From positions 186,001 to 250,000 of the forward strand of contig NZ_SBKN01000006.1 of the NCBI RefSeq assembly GCF_004122105.1: 64,000 nt of DNA, in the 5' to 3' direction. Below the pieces are notes generated by a model. The model saw only the letters and a program-made list of their open reading frames with translations, did not search any database and was not told the origin of the DNA. Position numbers and translations under genes: made by a program. Source of the stretch: Flavobacterium stagni (GTDB lineage: Bacteria > Bacteroidota > Bacteroidia > Flavobacteriales > Flavobacteriaceae). Of the stretch, positions 10,062 through 17,922 are shown piece after piece. The number at the start of each line of letters is the position of its first letter. Position 1 is the first letter of the stretch.

Positions 10062-10445
10062 ATGACAGACATACAAACTCAAGATGACATCTATCGCATA
10101 GTCGCTGAATTTTATAAAAAACTTTTTGCTGACGAACGCATCAGTTATATTTTCACCGATGTGATTCCGGTTCATGAAAAACTGGAAGAGCATTTGCAGA
10201 TTTTGGTCAAATTTTGGTCGCAATCGCTTTTGGGAACAGGCGGTTATTTCAACAATCTTACTCAAATCCATTTGGATGTAGACACCCTTTCTGCACTTAC
10301 TAAAGATCATTTTGACATTTGGTTGTCACACTTCGAAACAGCAATTGATGAGAACTTTGAGGGTTTCACTTGTGAACGTATGAAGAATATGGCCCACAAT
10401 TTATCCACGATTATGCAAATTAAAATCAAACAGAAGAACGGATGA
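10062..10445 (+). CDS. Group III truncated hemoglobin
   Basis: 127 aa. IYRIVAEFYKKLFADERISYIF and LVKFWSQSLLGTGGYFNNL are typical of group III truncated globins; the proximal His probably lies in TQIHLDV. These cytoplasmic heme proteins bind O2, NO or peroxide. It follows the arsenite pump by 45 nt on the same strand, so it may be the last gene of the ars transcript, linking As stress to oxidative chemistry, or it may merely be adjacent. Confidence 0.87.
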   Translation: MTDIQTQDDIYRIVAEFYKKLFADERISYIFTDVIPVHEKLEEHLQILVKFWSQSLLGTGGYFNNLTQIHLDVDTLSALTKDHFDIWLSHFETAIDENFEGFTCERMKNMAHNLSTIMQIKIKQKNG

Positions 10446-10569
10446 TTATTTAGAAATTCTAAATTTTAAATGCAGTCTATTGAAAATTCAATAATTCGTA
10501 TTGAATTCTCGCACCCAAGAATTTCTCTTTTTAGATTTATCACTAACTTCGTTGTAAATCAATAGGATT

Positions 10570-11628
10570 ATGCAGATTAAAATCACCGGTTCGGGCTGTT
10601 ACATACCCTCAGAAGTTGTCACCAATCTTGACTTTGCCCGACATGAATTTTTGAACGAAGATGGCTCGCCATTTCCGTATTCCAATGAAGTTGTAGCTGA
10701 AAAATTTTTAGAAATTACAGGAATCCAAGAAAGGCGTTACGCCACTGAAAATTTACTGACTTCTGATATTGCAACCATTGCGGCACAACGCGCGATAGAA
10801 GATTCGGGTATTGACCCAGAAACATTAGACTATATTATTTTCGCTCACAATTTTGGTAATGTCAAACAAGGAGCGATTCAATCAGACATCTTACCGAGTT
10901 TGGCCACCCGTGTCAAATATGATTTGAAAATCAAAAACCCAAAATGTGTCGCCTACGACATTCTCTTTGGCTGTCCGGGTTGGGTAGAAGGTGTCATTCA
11001 AGCCTATGCATTTATTAAAGCGGGAATGGCCAAAAAATGTTTGGTGATTGGCGCTGAAACCCTTTCACGGGTCGTTGACATTCATGACCGTGATTCCATG
11101 ATTTATTCCGATGGAGCTGGCGCTACTATCATTGAAGCAACGGATGCACCGGGTGGAATTTTGGCCCATGAGTCGGCTACATTCGCCCATGATGAAGCCT
11201 ATTACTTATATTTTGGAAATTCCTTTAATAAGGACCATGACCCTAACGTGCGCTACATCAAAATGTATGGTCGCAAAATTTATGAGTTTGCGCTGAGCAA
11301 TGTCCCCAAAGCGATGGCCGCTTGTTTGGAAAAAAGTGGCATAGACATCAGTCAAGTGAAAAAAGTGTTGATTCATCAAGCCAATGAAAAAATGGATGAA
11401 GCGATTATTCATCGTTTTTTCAAACTTTACAAACAAACGCCTCCCGAAGGCATTATGCCCATGAGTATTCATAAACTGGGCAATAGTAGTGTAGCAACTG
11501 TACCGACTTTATATGATTTGTTGGTAAAAGGTCAAATTGAAAATCAAGCTTTGCATCCGGGCGATGTCGTATTATTTGCCTCAGTAGGGGCGGGAATGAA
11601 TATTAATGCTTTTGTATATAAAATGTAA
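10570..11628 (+). CDS. 3-oxoacyl-ACP synthase III family protein (KAS III-like)
   Basis: 352 aa, slightly longer than FabH. The catalytic triad is visible: C135 in LFGCPGW, His in LIHQANEKMD, Asn in LGNSSVATVPT. It condenses an acyl-CoA or acyl starter with malonyl-ACP, or acts as a related thiolase-fold enzyme. SYSNEVVAEKFLEITGIQERR differs from FabH, so a specialised lipid or secondary-metabolite role is possible. No other fatty-acid gene is adjacent. A weak -7 (TAACTTCG, 10544-10551) lies upstream. Confidence 0.88.
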   Translation: MQIKITGSGCYIPSEVVTNLDFARHEFLNEDGSPFPYSNEVVAEKFLEITGIQERRYATENLLTSDIATIAAQRAIEDSGIDPETLDYIIFAHNFGNVKQGAIQSDILPSLATRVKYDLKIKNPKCVAYDILFGCPGWVEGVIQAYAFIKAGMAKKCLVIGAETLSRVVDIHDRDSMIYSDGAGATIIEATDAPGGILAHESATFAHDEAYYLYFGNSFNKDHDPNVRYIKMYGRKIYEFALSNVPKAMAACLEKSGIDISQVKKVLIHQANEKMDEAIIHRFFKLYKQTPPEGIMPMSIHKLGNSSVATVPTLYDLLVKGQIENQALHPGDVVLFASVGAGMNINAFVYKM

Positions 11629-11654
11629 AACGAGGACCAAAATCCTCGTTTTTT
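11627..11654. terminator. Terminator after the KAS III-like gene
   Basis: AAAACGAGGA pairs with TCCTCGTTTT around a 6-nt loop, followed by further T. It can also end the leftward small ORF next to it. Confidence 0.85.
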
Positions 11655-11738
11655 CTAACTTAAAATAAAATAACCTGCGGTAAATAAACCGGCATAGAGA
11701 ATGAAAAGCGTTATTTCTAATTTGTATTTTGAAATCAT
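11655..11738 (-). CDS. Candidate 27-residue membrane microprotein
   Basis: ATG at 11738 to TAG at 11655 reads MISKYKLEITLFILYAGLFT then AGYFILS: a charged N-terminus followed by one hydrophobic helix. It is immediately followed by the T-tract hairpin at 11627-11654, which is what a real short gene would have. No homology can be tested here. Function unknown; a single-pass inner-membrane peptide if translated. Confidence 0.4.
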   Translation of the reverse strand: MISKYKLEITLFILYAGLFTAGYFILS

Positions 11739-11855
11739 GTTTATTTGTTTTGGTAGTTCAAGGTAGTGAAATTGTTTTTTCTAAAATAGTTAAAATTCAT
11801 AAACACAGGTTTTGTGTACATGAACACCACAATTGAGTGAGTATTTGTGTCAAAA

Positions 11856-11873
11856 GTGGGCCTCGCAACCCAC
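11856..11873 (-). terminator. Weak terminator after the first LamG gene
   Basis: GTGGG and CCCAC flank an 8-nt loop, followed on the minus strand by TTTT. The stem is short, so this is tentative. Confidence 0.3.
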
Positions 11874-11901
11874 ATTCAACACAACATTTAGAAACTACTA
11901 C

Positions 11902-13818
11902 TTACTTTTTAATAAATCGTTGAACGGTTACAATTCCTTCCGTATTGGTTATTCGAACCAAATACACTCCAGAATGAAGATGTTCTACAACAAAACTCCC
12001 CGTAAATCCTGTCATCACCTTTTGCCCTTGTAAATTAAATACCTCAACTTTATCTACTACTGTACCCACAACATTAAGAACAGTCGTAGCTGGATTGGGA
12101 TAAATTGTTATTAAAGATTCATTTTCAATTGTTTCCATTCCTAAAATTGGTGCAGTAGTATTATCACGAACAGCTACTATTTCAGTTTGTTCTAAAGCGC
12201 GGTTGTAGATGTAAAATTCGTCAATATACCCTTTAAAATATTTAGAGGCCATTCCCCCGCCGCCAATCACAAAATTAGAATTGAATTTATATAGCTGTGG
12301 CACATTAGCAATTGGAGCAAATCCAGCTTGCAATACACCATTTACATAAACATAAAACTCTTTATTATTTATTGCACCTGACTTATGCACTACCGCAATG
12401 TGCTTCCAAGCTCCATTTAAATTTGAAACAGCATTTCCGCCGGTTCTAAAAACCGTAGCACTAGTAGCATAACCATGATTTACAGCTCCATAACCATTAC
12501 TTTGATTCTGTCTTATAAAACCCGACCCAAACATCTCAAAATGGGTTGGAAAACTAAGCGCTGTTGAATTGGCTTGGGAATTCACCCAATAACAAATGGT
12601 AAACTCTGTTCCATCAAGTGCCGTACTCAAACTACTTGTATTGGTTAATTCTTGTTGAAAAGCAGATTCAAAGCGGGCTCCCAATCCAACTTTACCACCC
12701 ACAGCATCCAAAATAGGAGCTGAAACCGATGGTGTCAAATTATGCAAACCATTATGACTGTTGAAATTATCAAAACTGTAATAAGCAATCAAACCATTAG
12801 CAATCACATTGGGATCTGCCGTAGTTGTAAAAGAATACACTGTTGGCGTTGTAGTTGTCCCTGCACTGTTGGAGGATTCAATCTGATAAAAATACGTTGT
12901 AGAGGCGGTCAATCCTGTTAATGTTTCATTGAAAACCGAAGAACTTGTTGTACTAGGGCAATTGTAGGTTTGCGTCAACGCATTGGCAGCTGTACCATAA
13001 CGAATTACCGTAGTGGCATTAGCTCCATTGGCAGAAATACCAAAATTAACCACTGCTGAAAAAGCTGTAATTGCTGATGTTGATACAGCATTTATCGTGG
13101 GTGCTGTTACAACTGGCTGCGAACCGCTATTATAAAGTGCTGCTACTTGCGCATCGGTCAACGCTGAATTGAAAATTTTCAAGTCATCTAAGGCACCATT
13201 CATTTGTGCATTGGATGAACCAGGTATTGCACCAATAGAAAAGTCATTCAATGTTATATTACGATTTCCGGCAGGTTCGTTTCGAATTAGTATTCCATCA
13301 CGATAAATCTTCAAACTTCCGGCAGATGAACCCACTATAGGTGTATAACAAACTGCATAATGATACCATTGGTTAGCTAGAGTATAATGATTAGCCGTAT
13401 GACTTAGAAAAATGGTCCCACCAGAGCCGGTGATAAAATTGGAGGTCACAGTTGTTGAATTTTGAACGCTCTCACGAATTGATAAGGCCTGATTGTTCAA
13501 ATTAGTTCCATAGTAGAGCATTGTATTTGTACTTGCAGCATTATATTTTACCCAAAATGAAACCGAAAAAGGATTACTTCCTGAGGGCAAATTGGTTAAA
13601 CCAGTACTCCATAAATAATTAGTGTTGGAAAATTGAATTGCTCCATTAACTGTACCATTTCGGTCTGAAGTAAAACTCGCCGTTGTACCTGCATTGTTTA
13701 GGGTTGTGGAAGCATCAACGGTGGAAATAGAATTATCAAATGGAAAATGATAGATTGGAGTTTGAGCTTGGAGCACCATAGACCCCAATGAAAGACTTAG
13801 TAGGAATAGTTTTTTCAT
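11902..13818 (-). CDS. LamG-domain surface protein 1, T9SS type A
   Basis: 638 aa from the ATG at 13818 (MKKLFLLSLSLGSMVLQAQ, a signal peptide). The longer frame to 13842 overlaps the -7 element and is rejected. Order: concanavalin-like LamG (about 25-215, NPFSVSFWVKYN and GALDDLKIFNSALT), a fibronectin III-like linker (about 220-320), a second LamG (about 325-535, KGYIDEFYIYNRALE), and a type A sorting domain (IYPNPATTVLNV to VQRFIKK). LamG modules bind glycans or proteins, so this is probably a surface adhesin or polysaccharide-binding protein. One of three paralogues with LytTR-like boxes upstream. Confidence 0.9.
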   Translation of the reverse strand: MKKLFLLSLSLGSMVLQAQTPIYHFPFDNSISTVDASTTLNNAGTTASFTSDRNGTVNGAIQFSNTNYLWSTGLTNLPSGSNPFSVSFWVKYNAASTNTMLYYGTNLNNQALSIRESVQNSTTVTSNFITGSGGTIFLSHTANHYTLANQWYHYAVCYTPIVGSSAGSLKIYRDGILIRNEPAGNRNITLNDFSIGAIPGSSNAQMNGALDDLKIFNSALTDAQVAALYNSGSQPVVTAPTINAVSTSAITAFSAVVNFGISANGANATTVIRYGTAANALTQTYNCPSTTSSSVFNETLTGLTASTTYFYQIESSNSAGTTTTPTVYSFTTTADPNVIANGLIAYYSFDNFNSHNGLHNLTPSVSAPILDAVGGKVGLGARFESAFQQELTNTSSLSTALDGTEFTICYWVNSQANSTALSFPTHFEMFGSGFIRQNQSNGYGAVNHGYATSATVFRTGGNAVSNLNGAWKHIAVVHKSGAINNKEFYVYVNGVLQAGFAPIANVPQLYKFNSNFVIGGGGMASKYFKGYIDEFYIYNRALEQTEIVAVRDNTTAPILGMETIENESLITIYPNPATTVLNVVGTVVDKVEVFNLQGQKVMTGFTGSFVVEHLHSGVYLVRITNTEGIVTVQRFIKK

Positions 13819-13839
13819 CATATTTTTAAAAATTTTATA

Positions 13840-13910
13840 CAAAAGTCAGTCACAACACAATTCCCACAAACCGTCAATTCATTAATGGGCCTTTTGACTT
13901 CATAAACAAC
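13840..13910 (-). promoter_or_regulatory. LytTR-type operator and promoter of LamG gene 1
   Basis: Two direct-repeat boxes (13875-13888 and 13896-13909), offset 21 bp, share the pattern nnnTTCATnAAnnn read on the plus strand. A -7 element GACTTTTG (13840-13847, one mismatch to TAnnTTTG) has a TTG 19 nt upstream. The proximal box edge is 28 bp from the -7, identical to the other three promoters in this block. Confidence 0.72.
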
Positions 13911-13942
13911 AAAAGCGGAACCCTTTCGGAATTCCGCTTTTT
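13911..13942 (-). terminator. Terminator of the LamG/FN3 gene
   Basis: AAAAGCGGAA pairs with TTCCGCTTTT across an 11-nt loop, 24 nt beyond the stop of the gene at 13966. It directly abuts the distal LytTR box of the next promoter. Confidence 0.82.
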
Positions 13943-13965
13943 AACCTAATCAAATGAACTATGTA

Positions 13966-16434
13966 CTACTTTTTACTTACTTTTTGGATGCCTTTTGCCC
14001 CAGAGTTGGTACTAATTTGCACCAAATACAAACCGGTATTTAAGTCTGAGATATCTACTTGCTTTGTAGTAACTTCTTTCACTAACTGTCCTTGCAGTGT
14101 GAAAATTGCTACCGATTCTACGATTTCCTCCGTTTGAATTTCAAATGTATCTTGTATAGGATTTGGCGCAATTGTAAACGCTAAGCTGGTTGAAAAATCA
14201 GCTTGACTTAACTGACTGTTGAACGATTGAATTTGAGAGGGTGTTAATGCAACGTTGAATATTTTTAAGTCATCGATAATCGCTTGACTAAAGTTACCTC
14301 CGCCAGCTAGTGCTGCCTCACCCATTTTAAACAATGTTCCTTGTGTGTTTAATGTCAAGCTTGGGGATGTGGCTATTAAATTCCCATCAACATAAGCTTT
14401 GGCATTCACACAATCATAGGTAAAAGCAAAATTATACCACGTTCCCCCTGCAATATTTGCAGCAACGGTTAAGTCAGAAGAACCCCAGAAATAATTTAAG
14501 TTATCTGTATTGCTCAAACTGGCCATGTATCCATAAGCTTGTAAAGACTGTCCCGACCCCCAAGTGAAAATTTGATGACGCGTCGATGGATTAGAAGCTG
14601 CTGGAATTTGAGCGCGAACTAAAACCGTACGCGGAGTATTTCCTTGTGGTAAATTCGGCAATGTAGCTTGTAAATCACTGTTACCATTGGCACTAAATAG
14701 AACCGCATTATTAGCAGTAACACCATTTGAAGTATAGGTAACCGGCGATCCTCCTATATCTTGTAATGAAACCAAATTGTCTACACTATTAATCGAACCA
14801 TTGAATGGAAAATGATAGATTGGCTGTGCCGAACCTGCAAATTGAGTGGTAAAACTACTGTTAACTTCTTGATAAATGGAGCCACCATCACCTGCAACAC
14901 CAATACGGAACGAATAGGTTGTATTGGGTGTCAAACCGCTCAATGTTACTGGTAGAATTCCATTTTGTGTTGCTGGAAAAAGTCCGCTATATCCCATCAC
15001 TGCTGTATTTGAATCAAAGGTTGTCCCCGCATTATAGTAAACTTCCATTACACCAGAATACCCATTTGCATTTAAATTCACATCAATGGTTCCAGACGTT
15101 GAAGTCACGTTGGAGGGCAAATAACTATTCAACACATAAGAATCTTGTAAGCTTACCAAACCTGCATTGGTATTTACTACACCACCTGCACTGGTAGCAC
15201 GAACTCGGTACCAAACATCTGCACCTGGGGGAAGCCCTGTAATATCTACAAAACAGGCATTGGTTGCTGTTCCTGTAGCATTACAACCGGTAACCGACCC
15301 ATCTGGATTGGTTATAAATCCTGTTCCATACTCAACTAAAGTTGAAGTAGCGGATCCATTTGCATTAACATCATAATTCAATCGAAATGAAGTTATGCCC
15401 ACATTTGAAGTAAATAAATTAGACACAGTAGGTGGTGTCCCAGGATTACCTTGTGTGGTAAAACTTTGCACAGGACTTGCAGTTGAACCTACTGTATTTG
15501 TTGCTTCAACTTTGTAATAATAGGTAGTATTGGGCTGCAAACTTGTCATATTAAACGACTTGTTAATGGTCGTTGCACTATGATTATCCGTAGCACTTGA
15601 TGGCAAATAAGTCGCTAAAGAGGTCGGACTAGTACCAAAAAGCATTGCGCTATCAACAGTTGCTCCTGTTACTGCATTGGAATTGACTCCATAACTAATT
15701 GTAGCAGTGCCATTAGTAATCGCGGTTGCTGTTAAATTTGAAATACTAGGTAAAGTATAACCAGCCAAAACTGCAATCTGAGAATTATTTAAGGCTGTTC
15801 CATAGACCCTTAAGTCATCCATATAAAAAGAACTAAAGCCACCTGCGATGTCTCCCGCATAACGACCTAGACATAATTTATTCACCCCTCCTGGCGCTAC
15901 TGTATTAATTGCCAAAGTTTGCGAAGACAATAGAATCCCATTAAAATAACGTTTTAAGGTTGTACCATCATAGGTAAAAGCGATGTGAACCCATTGGGTT
16001 GTGGATGGCGATGCTGAAAACTGATAATCGTTAGCTGTACCCCAAGTGTAATAATTTATTGCGGTAGCAGTAGGCATGTCAATTCCAAAAGCTTGAGCGG
16101 CTGCATTGTTTCCCCATGCAACTACACGTGTTTGGATCGGTTGATTAGATGCTCCGGGAAAACGCACCCAAAATGCCAAAGTTCGTGCAGCATTTCCTAA
16201 AGGTAAATTTGGACAAACCGCAGCGGAAAGTCCACCTGTTGCTTGACCATTTAAAGCGCCATTAGCCACGCCATTGCGGTCTGCCACATAGGTCGAGCTG
16301 GAACTGAATGGAGTGGTCACCGAACCCGTACCTGTGTTGTTGACATTTCCATCAAAATTAAATTGATACAATGGTGTCTGTGCAAGCAACATACTGCACG
16401 ACAATAGTAAAAGAGATAGTAAAATTCGTTTCAT
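13966..16434 (-). CDS. LamG/fibronectin III surface protein 2, T9SS type A
   Basis: 822 aa with a signal peptide (MKRILLSLLLLSCSMLLAQ). It begins with a LamG domain (about 20-220, ARTLAFWVRFPG, FYMDDLRVYGTALN). Three fibronectin III-like repeats follow (about 225-520; each has a PNTTYYYKVEA-like strand). A second LamG (about 535-725) and a type A sorting domain (IAPNPIQDTFEI to KGIQKVSKK) end it. It is the longest of the three paralogues and differs by the extra FN3 spacers. Likely displayed on the cell surface through T9SS. Transcribed alone: a terminator follows it and an operator precedes it. Confidence 0.9.
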   Translation of the reverse strand: MKRILLSLLLLSCSMLLAQTPLYQFNFDGNVNNTGTGSVTTPFSSSSTYVADRNGVANGALNGQATGGLSAAVCPNLPLGNAARTLAFWVRFPGASNQPIQTRVVAWGNNAAAQAFGIDMPTATAINYYTWGTANDYQFSASPSTTQWVHIAFTYDGTTLKRYFNGILLSSQTLAINTVAPGGVNKLCLGRYAGDIAGGFSSFYMDDLRVYGTALNNSQIAVLAGYTLPSISNLTATAITNGTATISYGVNSNAVTGATVDSAMLFGTSPTSLATYLPSSATDNHSATTINKSFNMTSLQPNTTYYYKVEATNTVGSTASPVQSFTTQGNPGTPPTVSNLFTSNVGITSFRLNYDVNANGSATSTLVEYGTGFITNPDGSVTGCNATGTATNACFVDITGLPPGADVWYRVRATSAGGVVNTNAGLVSLQDSYVLNSYLPSNVTSTSGTIDVNLNANGYSGVMEVYYNAGTTFDSNTAVMGYSGLFPATQNGILPVTLSGLTPNTTYSFRIGVAGDGGSIYQEVNSSFTTQFAGSAQPIYHFPFNGSINSVDNLVSLQDIGGSPVTYTSNGVTANNAVLFSANGNSDLQATLPNLPQGNTPRTVLVRAQIPAASNPSTRHQIFTWGSGQSLQAYGYMASLSNTDNLNYFWGSSDLTVAANIAGGTWYNFAFTYDCVNAKAYVDGNLIATSPSLTLNTQGTLFKMGEAALAGGGNFSQAIIDDLKIFNVALTPSQIQSFNSQLSQADFSTSLAFTIAPNPIQDTFEIQTEEIVESVAIFTLQGQLVKEVTTKQVDISDLNTGLYLVQISTNSGAKGIQKVSKK

Positions 16435-16451
16435 ATTTTCAAAATTTTGGG

Positions 16452-16521
16452 CAAACTTACCTATGAAAAAAGCACTATCCTTGGGTCATTCCAAGAACGG
16501 TGCTTCTCACTTCATAAACGG
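16452..16521 (-). promoter_or_regulatory. LytTR-type operator and promoter of LamG gene 2
   Basis: Boxes at 16487-16500 (CATTCCAAGAACGG) and 16508-16521 (CACTTCATAAACGG) match at 10 of 14 positions and are 21 bp apart. On the minus strand the distal box contains ACCGTTTAT, an exact fit to the LytTR consensus as I recall it, [TA][AC][CA]GTTN[AG][TG]. The -7 TAAGTTTG (16452-16459) lies 28 bp from the proximal box. No clear -33 TTG, which suits an activator-dependent promoter. Confidence 0.78.
16465..16505 (-). terminator. Terminator of the 385-aa gene, overlapping an operator
   Basis: On the minus strand AAGCAC pairs with GTGCTT and an inner CTTGG pairs with CCAAG, followed by six T. It ends the upstream secreted-protein gene but lies across the proximal LytTR box of the next promoter. 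Confidence 0.7.
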
Positions 16522-16534
16522 TAATTTTTGAATT

Positions 16535-17692
16535 TTACTTCTTTACTTTCGAACAATCCACGGCACGAATTCCCATATTTCCACTTACGAAAACGCCATT
16601 TCCTGTAAACTTTTCATCAATAGTTCCTGCAGTATAGGTATTGGGTTGTTCCAAAGTCATTTCTTCATAATAGCATTTCCCGTTCACCTTTTTGTATACT
16701 ACTACGAAATTCATTCTGCGGTTGGTCAAAGTGCGTAACACCACATTCCCGTTCCAAATATTTTCATACCTATTCACCCAAGCGGAGGTGGGATAAACAT
16801 AATCAATGGTTTCGGCATATTTATAGTGTGTAGCACGTTCTTGTGCCGCTTTCAAAATTGCCGCATTAGAAGGCTCTTCTTTGCTCCCCGTAACTTTATT
16901 AGGCATTACATTTTTTGCTAAGGCATCGGCTAAGAAAAACTCACAACGTTTTAATGCTTGTTCAAAAATGCGCTGCTTGATTTTTTCGGTTGTCCATTTA
17001 CTGATATCTGCACCTGCTTTATACACTAAATTAAATTGCTGTTCCCCATAAAATTCGGTATTGATAAACGAAGGCCCTTCACAGGCTTTCAAGCTTTTCG
17101 CTAGGGTTGTCGAAGTATGCAACACTAAAACTCCCGGCTCTAACCAAGTAAGCTGTACTCGATCCATTTGAAAAGGCTGCCATGCTGCTTTTTCACCAGA
17201 ATTCATTTTCATTAAATCCAAGTAATGGTAACGCATGTTTTCCTGGGATGATGATCCGTTGAGTCCGCTAATGATATTCGCCTTGGCCAAATCTTTTACC
17301 CAAGATTCATCACCCATGGAGAACAACAATTTGCCAAAAAGTCCCTCTTCCCATTTACGGGTGCGCATCCAAATCCAACCTTTGTCGGCATCGGCTTCAA
17401 TGAGTACTTTTTTGAACATTGTTTTTTTAGGTCCAAATCCACTATCGTTTCCTTCGTGAATTAATGGTTTTTGGAAATAATAGATTCCCCCAATATTGTT
17501 ACGATCTTGCTTAATGGTTATTTTTTCCAAATCTTGGGCTAGACTGTCTTTTTCTGTCTCTTTATTTCCCGAACTTGAATTGGATTTCCCCGTTGCTTTA
17601 TCTTTTAATTTACCCAAAAAACCTTGTGCTTGGCTGGATTGGAATGAGAGACAACCTATCAAAGCTGCCATGAGTAAAACTTTATGTTTCAT
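16535..17692 (-). CDS. Secreted protein of unknown function in the LytTR-box cluster
   Basis: 385 aa with a signal peptide (to QSSQAQ) and no T9SS sorting domain, so probably periplasmic. After a Ser/Lys-rich linker (about 30-55) it is a soluble mixed alpha/beta protein (GGIYYFQKPLIHEG, EADADKGWIWMRTRKWE, VWNGN-like tract near the end). The N-terminal FLGKLKDKATGK and Cys near both ends (CEGPSF, AVDCSKVKK) are notable. I do not recognise a family. It shares the same operator and promoter architecture as the LamG genes on both sides, so it probably works with them, perhaps in assembly or sensing. Confidence 0.85.
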   Translation of the reverse strand: MKHKVLLMAALIGCLSFQSSQAQGFLGKLKDKATGKSNSSSGNKETEKDSLAQDLEKITIKQDRNNIGGIYYFQKPLIHEGNDSGFGPKKTMFKKVLIEADADKGWIWMRTRKWEEGLFGKLLFSMGDESWVKDLAKANIISGLNGSSSQENMRYHYLDLMKMNSGEKAAWQPFQMDRVQLTWLEPGVLVLHTSTTLAKSLKACEGPSFINTEFYGEQQFNLVYKAGADISKWTTEKIKQRIFEQALKRCEFFLADALAKNVMPNKVTGSKEEPSNAAILKAAQERATHYKYAETIDYVYPTSAWVNRYENIWNGNVVLRTLTNRRMNFVVVYKKVNGKCYYEEMTLEQPNTYTAGTIDEKFTGNGVFVSGNMGIRAVDCSKVKK

Positions 17693-17714
17693 CGTGTTTT
17701 TTTTGAATTTAAAA

Positions 17715-17784
17715 CAAAACTACACGTACCTGAAAAAGGCAAGTAGGATGAATCCATGAAGCGTAACTTTAACTCCATTAATGG
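17715..17784 (-). promoter_or_regulatory. LytTR-type operator and promoter of the 385-aa gene
   Basis: Boxes at 17750-17763 (GAATCCATGAAGCG) and 17771-17784 (AACTCCATTAATGG) are offset by 21 bp. The -7 is TAGTTTTG (17715-17722, exact TAnnTTTG) with a TTG 17 nt upstream; the proximal box edge is 28 bp away. Confidence 0.75.
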
Positions 17785-17852
17785 ATAAACAACTAGGGAT
17801 GCGCTGACAAAATAATCAACAATTCACTTGTTAGGAATCCCTATTGAAAAAC

Positions 17853-17883
17853 AAAAAAAGCACAGTCAATTACTGTGCTTTAA
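17853..17883 (-). terminator. Terminator of LamG gene 3
   Basis: AAAGCACAGT pairs with ACTGTGCTTT around a 5-nt loop, flanked by A- and T-runs, 40 nt past the stop at 17923. Confidence 0.85.
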
Positions 17884-17922
17884 ACTTTTTTGAACTTATG
17901 AAAATGGACTATATTATACAGC

